DNA from: Hyphomicrobiales bacterium
GTDB taxonomy: Bacteria; Pseudomonadota; Alphaproteobacteria; Rhizobiales; Rhizobiaceae
Assembly: GCA_900467685.1 (NCBI GenBank)
Contig: UBQX01000008.1
Coordinates: 62,001-126,000 of the forward strand
Length of the DNA stretch: 64,000 nt
Reading direction: 5' to 3'
A program made the position numbers and the translations under genes. This document shows positions 16,063 through 25,559 of this stretch, in pieces. Within the stretch, counting starts at the first letter, position 1; every line of letters begins with the position of its first letter. The notes under the pieces are model-generated. The model made no database searches and was not told the DNA's origin. It was given only the letters and a program-made list of their open reading frames with translations.

Positions 16063-16968
16063 GTGGCTATCACACTGAAACAACTGGACTATTTCATTGC
16101 AACCGCAGAGAGTGGACAGGTGAGTCACGCTGCAGTCGACCTGAACATCTCCCAATCGGCAGTCACCGCAGCGATCAAATCTCTGGAGATGGAACTTGGC
16201 GTTGTGCTCTTCGAACGCACCCATGCGGGCGTTCGGCTGACGATGGAAGGCGCGCGCTTTCTCGACCATGCGCGAGTCATCACGGGCGCGGTTGCCGCCG
16301 CCGTGCGCTCTCCCTTGCGCGAACGTACCGGAGAGAACGCAAAGCTCAAGTTGGGCATGACCTATACCGTCATTGGCTATTTCATGTCGCGCTACTATGC
16401 GCGCTTTCGCAAGACCTATCCCCATATCGAGTTGGAACTTGCCGAACTGCCGCGCATGGCGCTCGAAAACCGTCTGGTCGCGGGCGATATCGACATGGCC
16501 GTGATGCTGGTGTCGAACCTGCAGAACCGGGAGGAGATCGAGCAGGAACTGCTGATGCGCTCCACCCGCCGCCTCTGGCTTGCCGCCGATCACCCGCTTC
16601 TCAACAGGCAGGAGATCACGCTTTCGGACGTCGCGGAGGAGGATTACGTGATGCTGACCGTCGACGAGGCACGCAAGACGGCCGCGCGCTACTGGACACT
16701 GACCGGCTTCACCCCGCGCGTCGTGCTCTCCACCAGTTCGGTCGAGGCCGTGCGCTCGCTCGTCGCCTCGGGCGTCGGCGTCACCATCCTCTCCGACATG
16801 GTCTATCGGCCCTGGTCGCTGGAAGGTCAGCGCATCGAAGTGCGCCGGCTGAAGGAGCAGATCCCCAGCATGGATGTCGGCCTCGCCTGGTCGAAATCGC
16901 GCCCCATCAGCGAGGCGGCAGCAGCCTTCCGCGCCTTCATGTCGGTGACGATGGGCGGCGGCGGCTGA
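16063..16968 (+). CDS. LysR-family transcriptional regulator, probable control of the pxp and molybdenum-hydroxylase operons
   Basis: Predicted 301 residues with an N-terminal winged helix-turn-helix (about 5-63, with HAAVDLNISQSAVTAAIKSLE) and a LysR substrate-binding domain (about 95-295). Translation probably starts at a GTG at 16063 preceded by AGAGGGGC. It diverges from pxpA, the classic layout for a LysR regulator and its target. The sequence in front of it is repeated upstream of the operon at 38425, so it probably controls both. Its stop abuts the stop of the convergent sigma-54 activator. Confidence 0.9.
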   Translation: MAITLKQLDYFIATAESGQVSHAAVDLNISQSAVTAAIKSLEMELGVVLFERTHAGVRLTMEGARFLDHARVITGAVAAAVRSPLRERTGENAKLKLGMTYTVIGYFMSRYYARFRKTYPHIELELAELPRMALENRLVAGDIDMAVMLVSNLQNREEIEQELLMRSTRRLWLAADHPLLNRQEITLSDVAEEDYVMLTVDEARKTAARYWTLTGFTPRVVLSTSSVEAVRSLVASGVGVTILSDMVYRPWSLEGQRIEVRRLKEQIPSMDVGLAWSKSRPISEAAAAFRAFMSVTMGGGG

Positions 16969-18753
16969 TCACAGGAGACCGTTGCGCTTGAGGCGATATT
17001 CGAGGCTGGCGCGCGTCACACCGAGCTTGCGCGCAGCGGCGGAAACATTGCCTCCGGCTTCCCGCAGCGCGCCTTCATAGAGCGAAAGCTCCATGGCCTT
17101 AAGATCTTGCGGGCTCTGCATGGTCGCCGGCCGGACCGAGACCGGGGCAACAACGACCGGACCGCCGACCGTCTCCGCCTCGATCCGCCCTTCGTCGGTC
17201 AGATGCATCCCCAGCGCAGGCGTTTTCTCAAACCCGGTAAAGAGATGCTGGATATCGATCTGTCCGCCCTCGTTGGCATAGACGACACCACGCTCCACCA
17301 GGTTCTGCAACTCGCGGATATTGCCTGGAAAATCATAGGCGAGCAGCGCGTCTATCGCGCGGCGCGTGAAGCCGGTGACGTCGCGGCGATGGCGGGCGCG
17401 GAAGAGGCGCAGGAAATGCTCGGTGAGCAGCGGAATGTCATCGCGCCGCTCGCGCAGCGGCGGAATAACGATGGGGAAGACGCAGAGCCGGAAATAAAGG
17501 TCCTGCCGGAAGCGCCCTGCCCTGACTTCGCTCGCCAGATCGACATTGGACGCGGCAACGACACGCACATCGACCGGGATGGTCCGCGATCCGCCGACCC
17601 GCTCGATCTTGCGCTCCTGCACGGCACGCAACACCTTGCCCTGCGCGGAGTAAGTCAGCGAAGCGATTTCGTCGAGAAACAGCGTGCCGCCCGAGGCGCG
17701 CTCGAAATAGCCGGCGCGCGAGGCTGCAGCCCCCGTAAACGCGCCCTTCTCGACGCCGAAAAGCTCTGATTCGACCAGATTGTCGGGGATCGCCGCGCAG
17801 TTGATCGGCACGAAGGGCCCCCCGGCGCGCGGGCTCATAAGGTGAAGCTGGTTGGAGAAGAGCTCCTTGCCGACGCCGGACTCGCCGATGAAAAGCACCG
17901 TCGCATCCGTATCGGCGACGCGCTCCAGCATGTGCCGCGTCCGCAGCAGCGCCGCTGAAACGCCGACGACTTCGCCTTGCGAAGCGCCTGCCGGATGCGC
18001 GGCCGCATCCGGTTCCGCGCGTTGCGATTTCGGCCTCGCGCTTCGGCTACGGGGCGCCTTCCATTCAAGACCGAGATATTCGCGCTCCGGCGCATCCGCG
18101 CCCCAGGCCTCGGCATTCTGGCCAATGACGGTGCAGTGATCGGCGCCCATGCCGGCGCAGGCGACCTCGCGGAAGATGATTGGCCGGCCGAAGAGAAAGC
18201 TCGAATAGCCGGACGGATAGCCCGTCTGCATCCAGCAAACCGGCTCGGCCGCAAGACCGTAAGCCGCGATATGCTCGCCGGCTTCGGAGGAATCGTGCCA
18301 GTCGAACTCGCCGAAATAGGTGCCCTTTTCGACATCGTATTCGAAATGCTTCGTCGTGACCTTCACGAAGCCTTCGAGCGTATGCACGCGCGGACCTGCC
18401 GCAAGCGCATGGGTCAGGTCCTTCGTGGGAAAGCGCGTCTGGATCAGTTCGGCATCGCGCACGCCCTGCATGTAGCCGACGCGCATGAACAGCGCCTTGG
18501 CATTCTCGAAGCCGAAGGCGTCGATGATCTCCTGCCTCAGCCGCCCCAGCACCTTCGACTGCATGAGGACCACGCGCTGATCGTTCAGCCAGATGCGCCC
18601 GTCGCCGAGCGAGAAATGGATGGCCTCAGTGAGCTCCTTGAGAGTCGGGGCCGCGCCGTCGGCGAGCTCCCGATAGGCGCCACGGGCGCGCAGCGTCTCG
18701 AAACCCTTGGAGGCTTCCGCAAGCGAAATGAGTCCTGGCTGCTGCCGCTTCAT
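16969..18753 (-). CDS. Sigma-54-dependent activator of the XylR/DmpR type
   Basis: Predicted 594 residues. Domain order: XylR N-terminal effector domain (about 45-145), V4R domain (about 150-210), linker, sigma-54 AAA+ domain with Walker A GESGVGKE (290-297), GAFTGA loop (337-342) and Walker [10 protein letters not shown] (355-363), and a Fis-type helix-turn-helix at the end (about 555-594). Family members bind aromatic effectors in the N-terminal domain and activate -24/-12 promoters. A matching promoter lies at 18907-18923 in front of the divergent aryl-alcohol/aldehyde operon. The V4R domain keeps Cys and Asp-His residues ([19 protein letters not shown]) usual for the family. Confidence 0.94.
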   Translation of the reverse strand: MKRQQPGLISLAEASKGFETLRARGAYRELADGAAPTLKELTEAIHFSLGDGRIWLNDQRVVLMQSKVLGRLRQEIIDAFGFENAKALFMRVGYMQGVRDAELIQTRFPTKDLTHALAAGPRVHTLEGFVKVTTKHFEYDVEKGTYFGEFDWHDSSEAGEHIAAYGLAAEPVCWMQTGYPSGYSSFLFGRPIIFREVACAGMGADHCTVIGQNAEAWGADAPEREYLGLEWKAPRSRSARPKSQRAEPDAAAHPAGASQGEVVGVSAALLRTRHMLERVADTDATVLFIGESGVGKELFSNQLHLMSPRAGGPFVPINCAAIPDNLVESELFGVEKGAFTGAAASRAGYFERASGGTLFLDEIASLTYSAQGKVLRAVQERKIERVGGSRTIPVDVRVVAASNVDLASEVRAGRFRQDLYFRLCVFPIVIPPLRERRDDIPLLTEHFLRLFRARHRRDVTGFTRRAIDALLAYDFPGNIRELQNLVERGVVYANEGGQIDIQHLFTGFEKTPALGMHLTDEGRIEAETVGGPVVVAPVSVRPATMQSPQDLKAMELSLYEGALREAGGNVSAAARKLGVTRASLEYRLKRNGLL

Positions 18754-18770
18754 GTTTTCGCCTCCTCACG

Positions 18771-18790
18771 AATTCATGATTTGATGAATT
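18771..18790. promoter_or_regulatory. Palindrome, probable upstream activator site of the XylR-like regulator
   Basis: AATTCAT-GATTTG-ATGAATT is a perfect 7-bp inverted repeat. A further ATGAATT half lies 20 bases on (18804-18810) with another TTGATGAA (18809-18816). The block is about 120-135 bases upstream of the -24/-12 promoter, the usual distance for sigma-54 activators, and just in front of the regulator gene, so it could also mediate autocontrol. Confidence 0.55.
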
Positions 18791-18906
18791 GTTTTATATT
18801 ATAATGAATTTGATGAAAGGCAAGGCCTTCCCGGTATTCGATCAGGCACACACCGGAGTTGATGTTTTTCAAGCGCTTGCCGTGTACGGCCTCCCTTCAA
18901 ACGCAC

Positions 18907-18923
18907 TTGGCACGCTCTTTGCA
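18907..18923 (+). promoter_or_regulatory. Sigma-54 (-24/-12) promoter of the aryl-alcohol/aldehyde operon
   Basis: TTGGCACG-CTCT-TTGCA matches the sigma-54 consensus YTGGCACG-N4-TTGCW at every fixed base. It reads toward the dehydrogenase gene, with the transcription start expected near 18935 and the ATG at 19082. The resulting leader of about 145 bases carries no obvious gene. Confidence 0.85.
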
Positions 18924-19081
18924 ATTTCATTTTCACCGCTTGAGGAGGCGGCAAAGGGAGGGCTCATCGCCCGGACATCGTCGGAATTCAAACGCTCAAG
19001 CCGCTGAAAAATCAGCGTTTCGAGCGACGGCGAAGCTTTGCCTCTTCTCCGGCCTAAGGAACAATGTTGAGGAGAAAACAG

Positions 19082-20554
19082 ATGAACATGCAGAACCAGA
19101 ATTTCCTGGATGCCGAACGCTGGCAGGGTCTGGCCTTCTTCGCCGACTGGCAGAAGACGAGTGCCGGTGTTGCAGAGGTGCGCGATCCGGCAACCGGCGC
19201 GCTGATCGCCTCCGTCGGCATCGGCGGTCCGGCAGACATTGCGCGCGCCGCAGCCGAAGCCAAGGCTGCGCAGAAGGCCTGGGCGAAGACAACGGGCATC
19301 GAACGCGCCAAGATCCTCAACAAGGCCGCCGACCTGCTCGAAGAAAACGGCGCCGAACTCATCCCGTGGATCATGCGCGAAAGCGGCTCGATCTATCCGA
19401 AGGCGGGCATCGAGATCGAGCATGGCGCGCTCTTCATTCGCCATGCGGCGACACTCGCCACCCAGCCGACCGGCCTCATGCTGCCGGCGATGGACAACCG
19501 CGTGAACTATGCCAAGCGCGTGCCGCATGGCGTCGTCGGCGTCATTTCGCCCTTCAATTTCCCGCTCGTTCTCTCCGTCCGCTCGATTGCCGCAGCACTC
19601 GCGCTGGGCAATACGGTCGTCCACAAGCCGGACCCGCGCACGCCGATCTCCGGCGGCATCATCATTGCCCGCATCTTCGAAGAAGCCGGCCTGCCGAAGG
19701 GCGTGCTGCAGGTGGTGCCGGGCGGTGCGGATGCGGGCGAAGCCATGTGCAAGGACCCGAACATCGCCATGATCTCGTTCACCGGCTCCGCCGGCGGCGG
19801 GTCAAAGGTGGCGGAAGTCGCCGGCAAGCACTTCAAGAAGGTGCAGCTGGAACTCGGCGGCAAGAATTCGCTGATCGTGCTGGACGATGCCGATCTCGAC
19901 ATCGCCGCCTCCAACTCCGCCTGGGGCGCCTTCCTGCACCAGGGCCAGATCTGCATGGCGACGGGCCTCATTCTCGCTCAGGAGCCGATTGCGGCCGCAC
20001 TCACCGAAAAGCTGGTCGCCAAGGCGGCGCATCTGCCGGCGGGCGATCCGTCCACCAATCAGGTCGCGCTTGGGCCCATCATCTCCGACGGCCAGGTCGC
20101 CAATATCCAGCGTCTGGTCGATGACGCCGTCGCCAAGGGCGCGAAGCTGCTCGCCGGCGGCACGCATGACGGCCGCTTCTATGCCGCGACGGTTCTGGCC
20201 GGCGTGACGCCCGACATGCTGGCCTTCCACGAGGAAGTCTTCGGCCCCGTCGCCTGCATTGCCACCTTCAAGACCGAGGAAGAGGCGATCGAGCTGACCA
20301 ATAACAGCGAATACGGCCTCGCCGCCGGCGTCATCTCCGGCAATTCGGCACGCGCCATGCGCATCGCCGATGAGCTGGATGTCGGCATGGTCCACATCAA
20401 CGACCAGACGGTTAATGGCGGCCCCTTCGCACCCTTCGGCGGTCCGCGCAAATCCGGCAACGGCACGCGCATCGGTGGCCCCGCCGATATCGAGGAATTC
20501 ACCACCTGGAAGTGGATTTCGGTCAAGGACGCTGCCACCCCCTACCCGTTCTGA
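19082..20554 (+). CDS. Aromatic aldehyde dehydrogenase (benzaldehyde-dehydrogenase-like, XylC type)
   Basis: Predicted 490 residues of the NAD(P)-dependent aldehyde dehydrogenase superfamily. Visible are the ISPFNFPL and HKPDPRTP cofactor segments, the general base in LELGGKN, the catalytic Cys in QGQICMATG and the C-terminal EEVFGPV. The sequence is closest in style to benzaldehyde/vanillin dehydrogenases. The ATG at 19082 has a GAGGAG ribosome site. It is the first gene under the sigma-54 promoter and should oxidise the aldehyde made by the alcohol dehydrogenase downstream. Confidence 0.88.
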   Translation: MNMQNQNFLDAERWQGLAFFADWQKTSAGVAEVRDPATGALIASVGIGGPADIARAAAEAKAAQKAWAKTTGIERAKILNKAADLLEENGAELIPWIMRESGSIYPKAGIEIEHGALFIRHAATLATQPTGLMLPAMDNRVNYAKRVPHGVVGVISPFNFPLVLSVRSIAAALALGNTVVHKPDPRTPISGGIIIARIFEEAGLPKGVLQVVPGGADAGEAMCKDPNIAMISFTGSAGGGSKVAEVAGKHFKKVQLELGGKNSLIVLDDADLDIAASNSAWGAFLHQGQICMATGLILAQEPIAAALTEKLVAKAAHLPAGDPSTNQVALGPIISDGQVANIQRLVDDAVAKGAKLLAGGTHDGRFYAATVLAGVTPDMLAFHEEVFGPVACIATFKTEEEAIELTNNSEYGLAAGVISGNSARAMRIADELDVGMVHINDQTVNGGPFAPFGGPRKSGNGTRIGGPADIEEFTTWKWISVKDAATPYPF

Positions 20555-20572
20555 CGTCTCTTGAAGACGCAA

Positions 20573-20596
20573 ACGGGCGCGGTTCGCCGCGCCCGT
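20573..20596. other. Intercistronic stem-loop between the aldehyde and alcohol dehydrogenase genes
   Basis: Perfect 9-bp ACGGGCGCG/CGCGCCCGT stem (20573-20581, 20588-20596) with a 6-base loop. It is not followed by a T-run, so it is more likely an mRNA-stability or processing element than a terminator. Confidence 0.5.
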
Positions 20597-20624
20597 CATT
20601 CACACACAATCCGGAGGAAATCCC

Positions 20625-21722
20625 ATGCAGATCAAGGCCGCAGTCGCCCGCGAGACGGGCAAGCCGCTTTCCATCGAAATGATCGATATCGAAGAGCCGC
20701 GCGACAATGAAATCCTGGTGAAGGTGATCGCGACCGGCGTTTGCCACACCGACCTCGTGGTGCGCGACGGCATGCTGCCGACGCCGCTGCCGGTCGTGCT
20801 GGGCCACGAGGGCGCCGGCATCGTCGAAAAGGTCGGCTCGGCCGTCTACAAGGTCAAGCCCGGCGACAAGGTCGTCATGACCTTCGCCTCCTGCGGCACC
20901 TGCCAGTGCTGCAAGGAAAACACCATCACCTATTGCGAGGAATTCTTTCCCCGCAACTTCTTCGCCACCCGCACCGACGGCACGACCGCGCTTTCCGCCA
21001 AGGGCGAAAAGATCCACTCCAATTTCTTCGGCCAATCGTCCTTCGCGACCTACGCCATCTGCAACGAGCTGAACGTGGTCAAGGTGCCGGACACCGCGCC
21101 GCTGGAACTGCTCGGACCTCTCGCCTGCGGCGTCCAGACGGGCGCGGGCGCAGTGATGAACGCGCTGCAGGTCAGCCACGGCAAGTCCTTCGCCGTCTTC
21201 GGCACCGGCTCGGTCGGTCTCTCCGCCATCATGGCCGCCAAGGTGGTGGGCGCCACCACGATCATTGCCATCGACATGCATGACGAGCGCCTGGCGCTCG
21301 CCAAGGAACTTGGCGCGACGCACACGATCAATCCGGGCAAGACGGATGCGGTGGCCGAAATCATGAAGATCACCGGGCGCGGCCTCAATTTCGCACTCGA
21401 TACGACCGGCATCCCCGCCGTCATCCGCTCCGCCGTGATGTCGCTCGCCAACAAGGGCACCTGCGGCATTCTCGGCGCGTCCGGCCCGGATGCCGAATTG
21501 CAGCTCAACGAGACGCATTTCATGTCCGGCGGCCGCCGCCTCATGGGCATCGTCGAGGGCGAGTCCAATCCGGACACCTTCATTCCTGAACTGGTCGAGC
21601 TCTATTCCAAGGGTCTCTTCCCCTTCGACAAGCTCATCACCTTCTACCCCTTCGAAGAGATCAACGCCGCCATCCACGATTCCGAAAGCGGCAAGACGAT
21701 CAAGCCGATCGTCAGGATGTGA
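20625..21722 (+). CDS. Zinc-dependent aryl-alcohol dehydrogenase (XylB-like)
   Basis: Predicted 365 residues of the zinc medium-chain dehydrogenase family. The catalytic zinc ligands lie in GVCHTDLV and GHEGAGIV, the structural zinc site is the four-Cys block around SCGTCQCCKENTITYC, and the NAD site is GTGSVGLSAIMAA. The closest family style is benzyl-alcohol dehydrogenase. With the upstream aldehyde dehydrogenase it should oxidise an aromatic or related alcohol to the acid. The ATG follows CCGGAGGAAATCCC. Confidence 0.9.
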   Translation: MQIKAAVARETGKPLSIEMIDIEEPRDNEILVKVIATGVCHTDLVVRDGMLPTPLPVVLGHEGAGIVEKVGSAVYKVKPGDKVVMTFASCGTCQCCKENTITYCEEFFPRNFFATRTDGTTALSAKGEKIHSNFFGQSSFATYAICNELNVVKVPDTAPLELLGPLACGVQTGAGAVMNALQVSHGKSFAVFGTGSVGLSAIMAAKVVGATTIIAIDMHDERLALAKELGATHTINPGKTDAVAEIMKITGRGLNFALDTTGIPAVIRSAVMSLANKGTCGILGASGPDAELQLNETHFMSGGRRLMGIVEGESNPDTFIPELVELYSKGLFPFDKLITFYPFEEINAAIHDSESGKTIKPIVRM

Positions 21723-21791
21723 ATCGCAGTGCCTCCGCCGCCGCGGAGGAGGCGCGGCGGAGACACCTTTGAACGACATGGGAGGAAAATC

Positions 21792-22679
21792 ATGTCCAAG
21801 GAGCAATTGCAGGCCATTCTTGAAGTCAGCGCGCAGTTCCCGCCGCCTGGAAATGCGACACCCGCGATGCTGCGCGAATGGTTTGAGGCCATCAACGCGC
21901 AGACCCCGATTGCAGAAGGTTCGATGATCGAGCGGGTGAATTGCGGACCGGCCGGCGGCGACCTGATCCGCCTGCCCGGCTGCGACGAGAGCAAGCTGAT
22001 CGTCTATTTTCACGGCGGTGGCTTCTTCTTCGGCTCAAGCCGCTCGCATCGGGTGATTGCCAGCCATCTGGCGCGCGCGGCGAATGTGCCTGTGCTTGCG
22101 GCGGACTACCGGCTTGCGCCGGAGCATCCCGCACCCGCCGCGCATGATGACGCGTTCGAAGTTTACAAATGGGCGCTTGGCCGGGGCTTCGCGCCGCAAT
22201 CGATCGGCCTTTGCGGCGACAGTGCGGGCGGCAATCTTGCACTGGCCGTCGCGGTTCGCGCCAGGGCTGCGGGTCTGCCCCAACCCGGCGGACTCGTACT
22301 CATGTCGCCGGCGCTCGACCTCGCTGACGAGGGCGCCTCGCATCACGTCGCCGAAGAACCGCCGCTGCTGACACGCGGCCTGATGGAGCTTTTTCTGAGC
22401 GCATATATTGGCGCCGGCGACCGCAAATCGCCCACTGTCACACCCTTCTATGCAGACTTTTCAGGTCTCGCCCCGGTTCTGGTCCATGTCGGCAGCTGGG
22501 AGCTTCTCATCGACGATTCACGGACCGTCGTGGAACGACTGGAGGCCGCTGGCGTGGACGCCAGCCTGAAGGTCTTCGACGGCATGGTCCATTCCTGGCA
22601 GCTCTTCGCTCCCATGCTCGATGAAGGCATGAGCTCGATCGAGGAAGCGGCAGAGTTCATGCGCAGCCGTCTGCGCTAG
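21792..22679 (+). CDS. Alpha/beta hydrolase (hormone-sensitive-lipase family esterase)
   Basis: Predicted 295 residues. The oxyanion motif HGGGFFFG, the nucleophile elbow GDSAGGN, an Asp in WELLIDDS and the catalytic His in MVHSWQLF are all visible. I chose the ATG at 21792, which follows GGGAGGAAAATC; the open frame upstream adds an Arg/Pro-rich stretch without homology. Placed after the alcohol and aldehyde dehydrogenases, it may release an aryl alcohol from an ester taken up by the importer that follows; this is an inference. Confidence 0.9.
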   Translation: MSKEQLQAILEVSAQFPPPGNATPAMLREWFEAINAQTPIAEGSMIERVNCGPAGGDLIRLPGCDESKLIVYFHGGGFFFGSSRSHRVIASHLARAANVPVLAADYRLAPEHPAPAAHDDAFEVYKWALGRGFAPQSIGLCGDSAGGNLALAVAVRARAAGLPQPGGLVLMSPALDLADEGASHHVAEEPPLLTRGLMELFLSAYIGAGDRKSPTVTPFYADFSGLAPVLVHVGSWELLIDDSRTVVERLEAAGVDASLKVFDGMVHSWQLFAPMLDEGMSSIEEAAEFMRSRLR

Positions 22680-22726
22680 CCGACCCAACGATTTCCAACG
22701 CTCAATTCATTTTCGGGAGGATAACG

Positions 22727-24031
22727 ATGAGCAAACTGAACCTTGAAATGACACGTCGCAAACTGCTGCAAGGCGCCGGCATGGCAACCGCCGCGGCCCT
22801 TGCTGCACCCACCTTGGTCCGCAGTGCCTTCGCGGCCGGCGAGACGATCAATATCGGCTGGATCAATGCCCGCTCCGGTCCCTTAAGCCCCTTTGCCGAG
22901 GCGGATGAGTATGTGCTGGGCCTCGTCAATGCCGCACTGAAGGGCGGCGTCGAGATCGGTGGCAAGACGTATGCCGTGAACTTTGTGCTGAAGGACACGC
23001 AGTCCGATCCGGTCACGGGCTCGAAGGTCGCCAAGGAACTCATCTCCGCCGACAAGGTCGATCTGGTCCTGACCTCTTCCACGCCGGAAACCATCAACCC
23101 GGTGGCTGATGGCTGCGAGGCCGGCGGCATGCCGTGCCTGTCGACCGTCGCGCCCTGGGAAGCCGTGTATTTCGGCCGCGGTGCCAAGCCCGGCGCACCG
23201 TCGCCTTTCAAATGGACCTATCACTTTTCCTTCGGAGCCTCGGACTTTGCAGCCGTCTATGCCGACCAATGGTCGAAGATTGAGACCAACAAGAAGGTCG
23301 GCGTGCTGCTGCCGAACGATGCCGATGGCAACGCGATCCGCGCGGTCATGATCCCGGCGCTGCAAAAGGCCGGCTTCACGGTCACCGATGCGGGTCCCTA
23401 CGAAAACGGCATCACCGATTTCTCGGCGCAGATTTCGACCTTCATGAATGCGGGTGTCGAGATCGTGAACTCCTTCCCCTTCCCGCCGGACTTCCCGGTC
23501 TTCTGGCGTCAGGCGGCGCAGAAGGGTCTCGCCCAGCAGGTCAAGATCATGCAGATCGCCAAGGCCGGCCTCTTCGAGGTCGAGATGGAAGCGATGGGCG
23601 ACCTCGGCAACGGCGTCGCTTCCGGCGCCTACTGGCACCGCGCCTATCCCTTCGTCTCGCCCGTCACCGGCAAGAAATGCGACGAGCTGGCCGACGGTTT
23701 CGAAAAGGCGACCGGCAAGCCGTGGAGCCAGCAGGTCGGCGCGCAGATGGCGCTCATCGATGCCGCGATCGGCGCGCTGAAGGCCTCGTCCAATCCCAAG
23801 GACAAGGCCGCCGTCGCGGCAGCGCTCTCCAAGCTGAAGGTTGAGACGGCGACGGGCGTCGTCGACTTCACCGCGGGCCCGGTTCCGAACTGCGCCGCCA
23901 CGGGCCTTGTCGGCACGCAGTGGCTGAAGAAGGACGGCGGCAAGTTCCCCTTCACGCTGGAGGTCACCTCCAACGTACTGGTGCCGAAGGTGCCGATCAC
24001 CGCGCCGTTCAAGCCATTTGAACTCGGCTGA
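22727..24031 (+). CDS. LIV-type ABC transporter substrate-binding protein (importer 2)
   Basis: Predicted 434 residues with a Tat-like signal (TRRKLLQGAGMATAAALAAP, cleavage near residue 37) and a type I periplasmic-binding fold. Export by Tat suggests it folds before export, less common for LIV binding proteins. GGGAGGATAACG precedes the ATG. It belongs to the sigma-54-controlled operon and is followed by its ATPase and permease genes, so its ligand is probably the aromatic compound handled by the enzymes upstream. Confidence 0.9.
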   Translation: MSKLNLEMTRRKLLQGAGMATAAALAAPTLVRSAFAAGETINIGWINARSGPLSPFAEADEYVLGLVNAALKGGVEIGGKTYAVNFVLKDTQSDPVTGSKVAKELISADKVDLVLTSSTPETINPVADGCEAGGMPCLSTVAPWEAVYFGRGAKPGAPSPFKWTYHFSFGASDFAAVYADQWSKIETNKKVGVLLPNDADGNAIRAVMIPALQKAGFTVTDAGPYENGITDFSAQISTFMNAGVEIVNSFPFPPDFPVFWRQAAQKGLAQQVKIMQIAKAGLFEVEMEAMGDLGNGVASGAYWHRAYPFVSPVTGKKCDELADGFEKATGKPWSQQVGAQMALIDAAIGALKASSNPKDKAAVAAALSKLKVETATGVVDFTAGPVPNCAATGLVGTQWLKKDGGKFPFTLEVTSNVLVPKVPITAPFKPFELG

Positions 24032-24045
24032 GTGTGATGAGCCGG

Positions 24046-24074
24046 CCGAGGCGCGGGTAAGACCTGCGCCTCGG
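24046..24074. other. Stem-loop downstream of the importer-2 binding-protein gene
   Basis: Perfect 9-bp CCGAGGCGC/GCGCCTCGG stem with an 11-base loop, without a T-run. Such hairpins after binding-protein genes commonly protect the upstream mRNA and lower expression of the following transporter genes. Confidence 0.55.
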
Positions 24075-24094
24075 CTCCAACGCGGCCGCAGGGA

Positions 24095-24835
24095 ATGGGG
24101 CAAATGGGGATTATCTTGTCAGGAAAGGACCTGAACAAGCGCTTCGGTGCGTTTCAGGCGGTGAAGGATGCGAGCTTTTCGCTGGCGGAAGGCGAAGCGC
24201 TCGGAATTGTCGGCCCAAATGGGGCGGGCAAGACGACGCTGTTTTCGCTGATTGCCGGATCGCTGACGCCGACATCGGGCGCGATCACGCTGGAGGGCAA
24301 GAGCCTTGCCGGCGCGGATGCGGCGGCGCGCTGTCTTGCAGGGATAGGGCGGACGCATCAGGTGCCAAGGCCGTTTCTCGGCATGACCGTGTTTGAAAAC
24401 ACGCTGGTCGCCGCCCAGCATGGCTCGGGTCTCCCCACTGGCGAGGCGGAGGATCAGGCAGCGGAAGCGCTGTCGCGCAGCGGGCTTCTGGCCTCGGCGA
24501 ACCGCCCGGCCGGCGTTCTTGGGTTATTGGACCGCAAGCGGCTGGAGCTGGCGCGTGCGCTCGCCACCCGTCCGCGCGTGCTGCTGCTCGACGAGATCGG
24601 CGGCGGGCTGACGGAGGCCGAGCTGGTGACGCTGGTCGCGCTCATCTCGGAGCTCAAGGCCTCCGGTCTCTCGATCATCTGGATCGAACATATTCTCCAT
24701 GCGCTGCTGAAGGTCATCGACCGTCTCGTCTGCATGAGCGCCGGCGAGGTCATCGCCGAGGGCGATCCGCAAACCGTCATGCGCGATCCGACCGTCATGG
24801 CCGCCTATCTCGGGGGGATGGAAGAGCATGCTTGA
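24095..24835 (+). CDS. LIV-type ABC transporter ATPase (LivG-like, importer 2)
   Basis: Predicted 246 residues with Walker A GPNGAGKTT, the Q-loop region GRTHQVPRPF and an EH switch (IIWIEHILHAL). Two motifs deviate: the signature reads GLLDRKRLELARAL instead of the usual LSYGxQR type, and Walker B ends DEIGGGL instead of DEPxxGL. The catalytic Glu is still there. The start may be 24095 or the in-frame ATG at 24104; both follow a G-rich stretch. It overlaps the next ATPase by 8 bases. Confidence 0.9.
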   Translation: MGQMGIILSGKDLNKRFGAFQAVKDASFSLAEGEALGIVGPNGAGKTTLFSLIAGSLTPTSGAITLEGKSLAGADAAARCLAGIGRTHQVPRPFLGMTVFENTLVAAQHGSGLPTGEAEDQAAEALSRSGLLASANRPAGVLGLLDRKRLELARALATRPRVLLLDEIGGGLTEAELVTLVALISELKASGLSIIWIEHILHALLKVIDRLVCMSAGEVIAEGDPQTVMRDPTVMAAYLGGMEEHA

Positions 24836-25559
24836 AGTGAAGAACATCCAGGCGCGGCACGGTCTCCTGCAGGCGGTGCGCGGCGTCTCGTTCAGTGTCG
24901 CCAAAGGCGAGGTGCTGGGCGTCATCGGCGCCAACGGGGCCGGCAAGACGACGCTGTTTCGCGCCATCACCGGCGTTCATGCCGACATGACAGGCTCCGT
25001 GCTGCTTAACGGCGAGGACATCTCGGCGCTGCGCCCCGCCAAGCGCGTCGCCAAAGGGCTCGCCATGGTGCCGGAGGGCCGCCGGCTCTTCCCGGACATG
25101 AGCGTGCGCGAGAACCTGCAGGTCGCCGGCGAACATGGGCGGCGCGGCGACTGGACGCTGGCAACAGTGCTCGACGCACTGCCGGCACTGAAACCCATCC
25201 TGCGTTCACTGGCCGGCAATCTCTCGGGCGGCCAGCGGCAAGCAGTCGCCATCGGCCGCGCGCTGATGACCAATCCGGATTTCGTCATCATGGACGAGGT
25301 GTCGCTCGGCCTGTCCCCGATTGCCATCGAGGGTCTTTATGAATCGCTGGGACAGCTGAAGGCCTCGGGCAAGACCGGGATCGTCGTGGTCGAGCAGGAT
25401 CTGCGTCGCGCCATGGCCTTTTCCGACCGCATCGTCTGCATGCTGGAAGGCACGATCACGCTGGAGGGCGCGTCCGGCACGCTGACCCATGACGACATCA
25501 CCAATGCCTATTTTGGCCTCGAGCCGGAAGCTCACGAGAGGAGTGCCGCCCATGCTTGA
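24828..25559 (+). CDS. LIV-type ABC transporter ATPase (LivF-like, importer 2)
   Basis: Predicted 243 residues with Walker A GANGAGKTT, signature LSGGQRQA and Walker B FVIMDEVSLGLSP; the usual Pro of the DEP motif is Val. VPEGRRLFPDMSVREN identifies the LivF type. It overlaps the LivG-like gene and, at its end, the permease gene by 8 bases. Confidence 0.91.
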   Translation: MLEVKNIQARHGLLQAVRGVSFSVAKGEVLGVIGANGAGKTTLFRAITGVHADMTGSVLLNGEDISALRPAKRVAKGLAMVPEGRRLFPDMSVRENLQVAGEHGRRGDWTLATVLDALPALKPILRSLAGNLSGGQRQAVAIGRALMTNPDFVIMDEVSLGLSPIAIEGLYESLGQLKASGKTGIVVVEQDLRRAMAFSDRIVCMLEGTITLEGASGTLTHDDITNAYFGLEPEAHERSAAHA

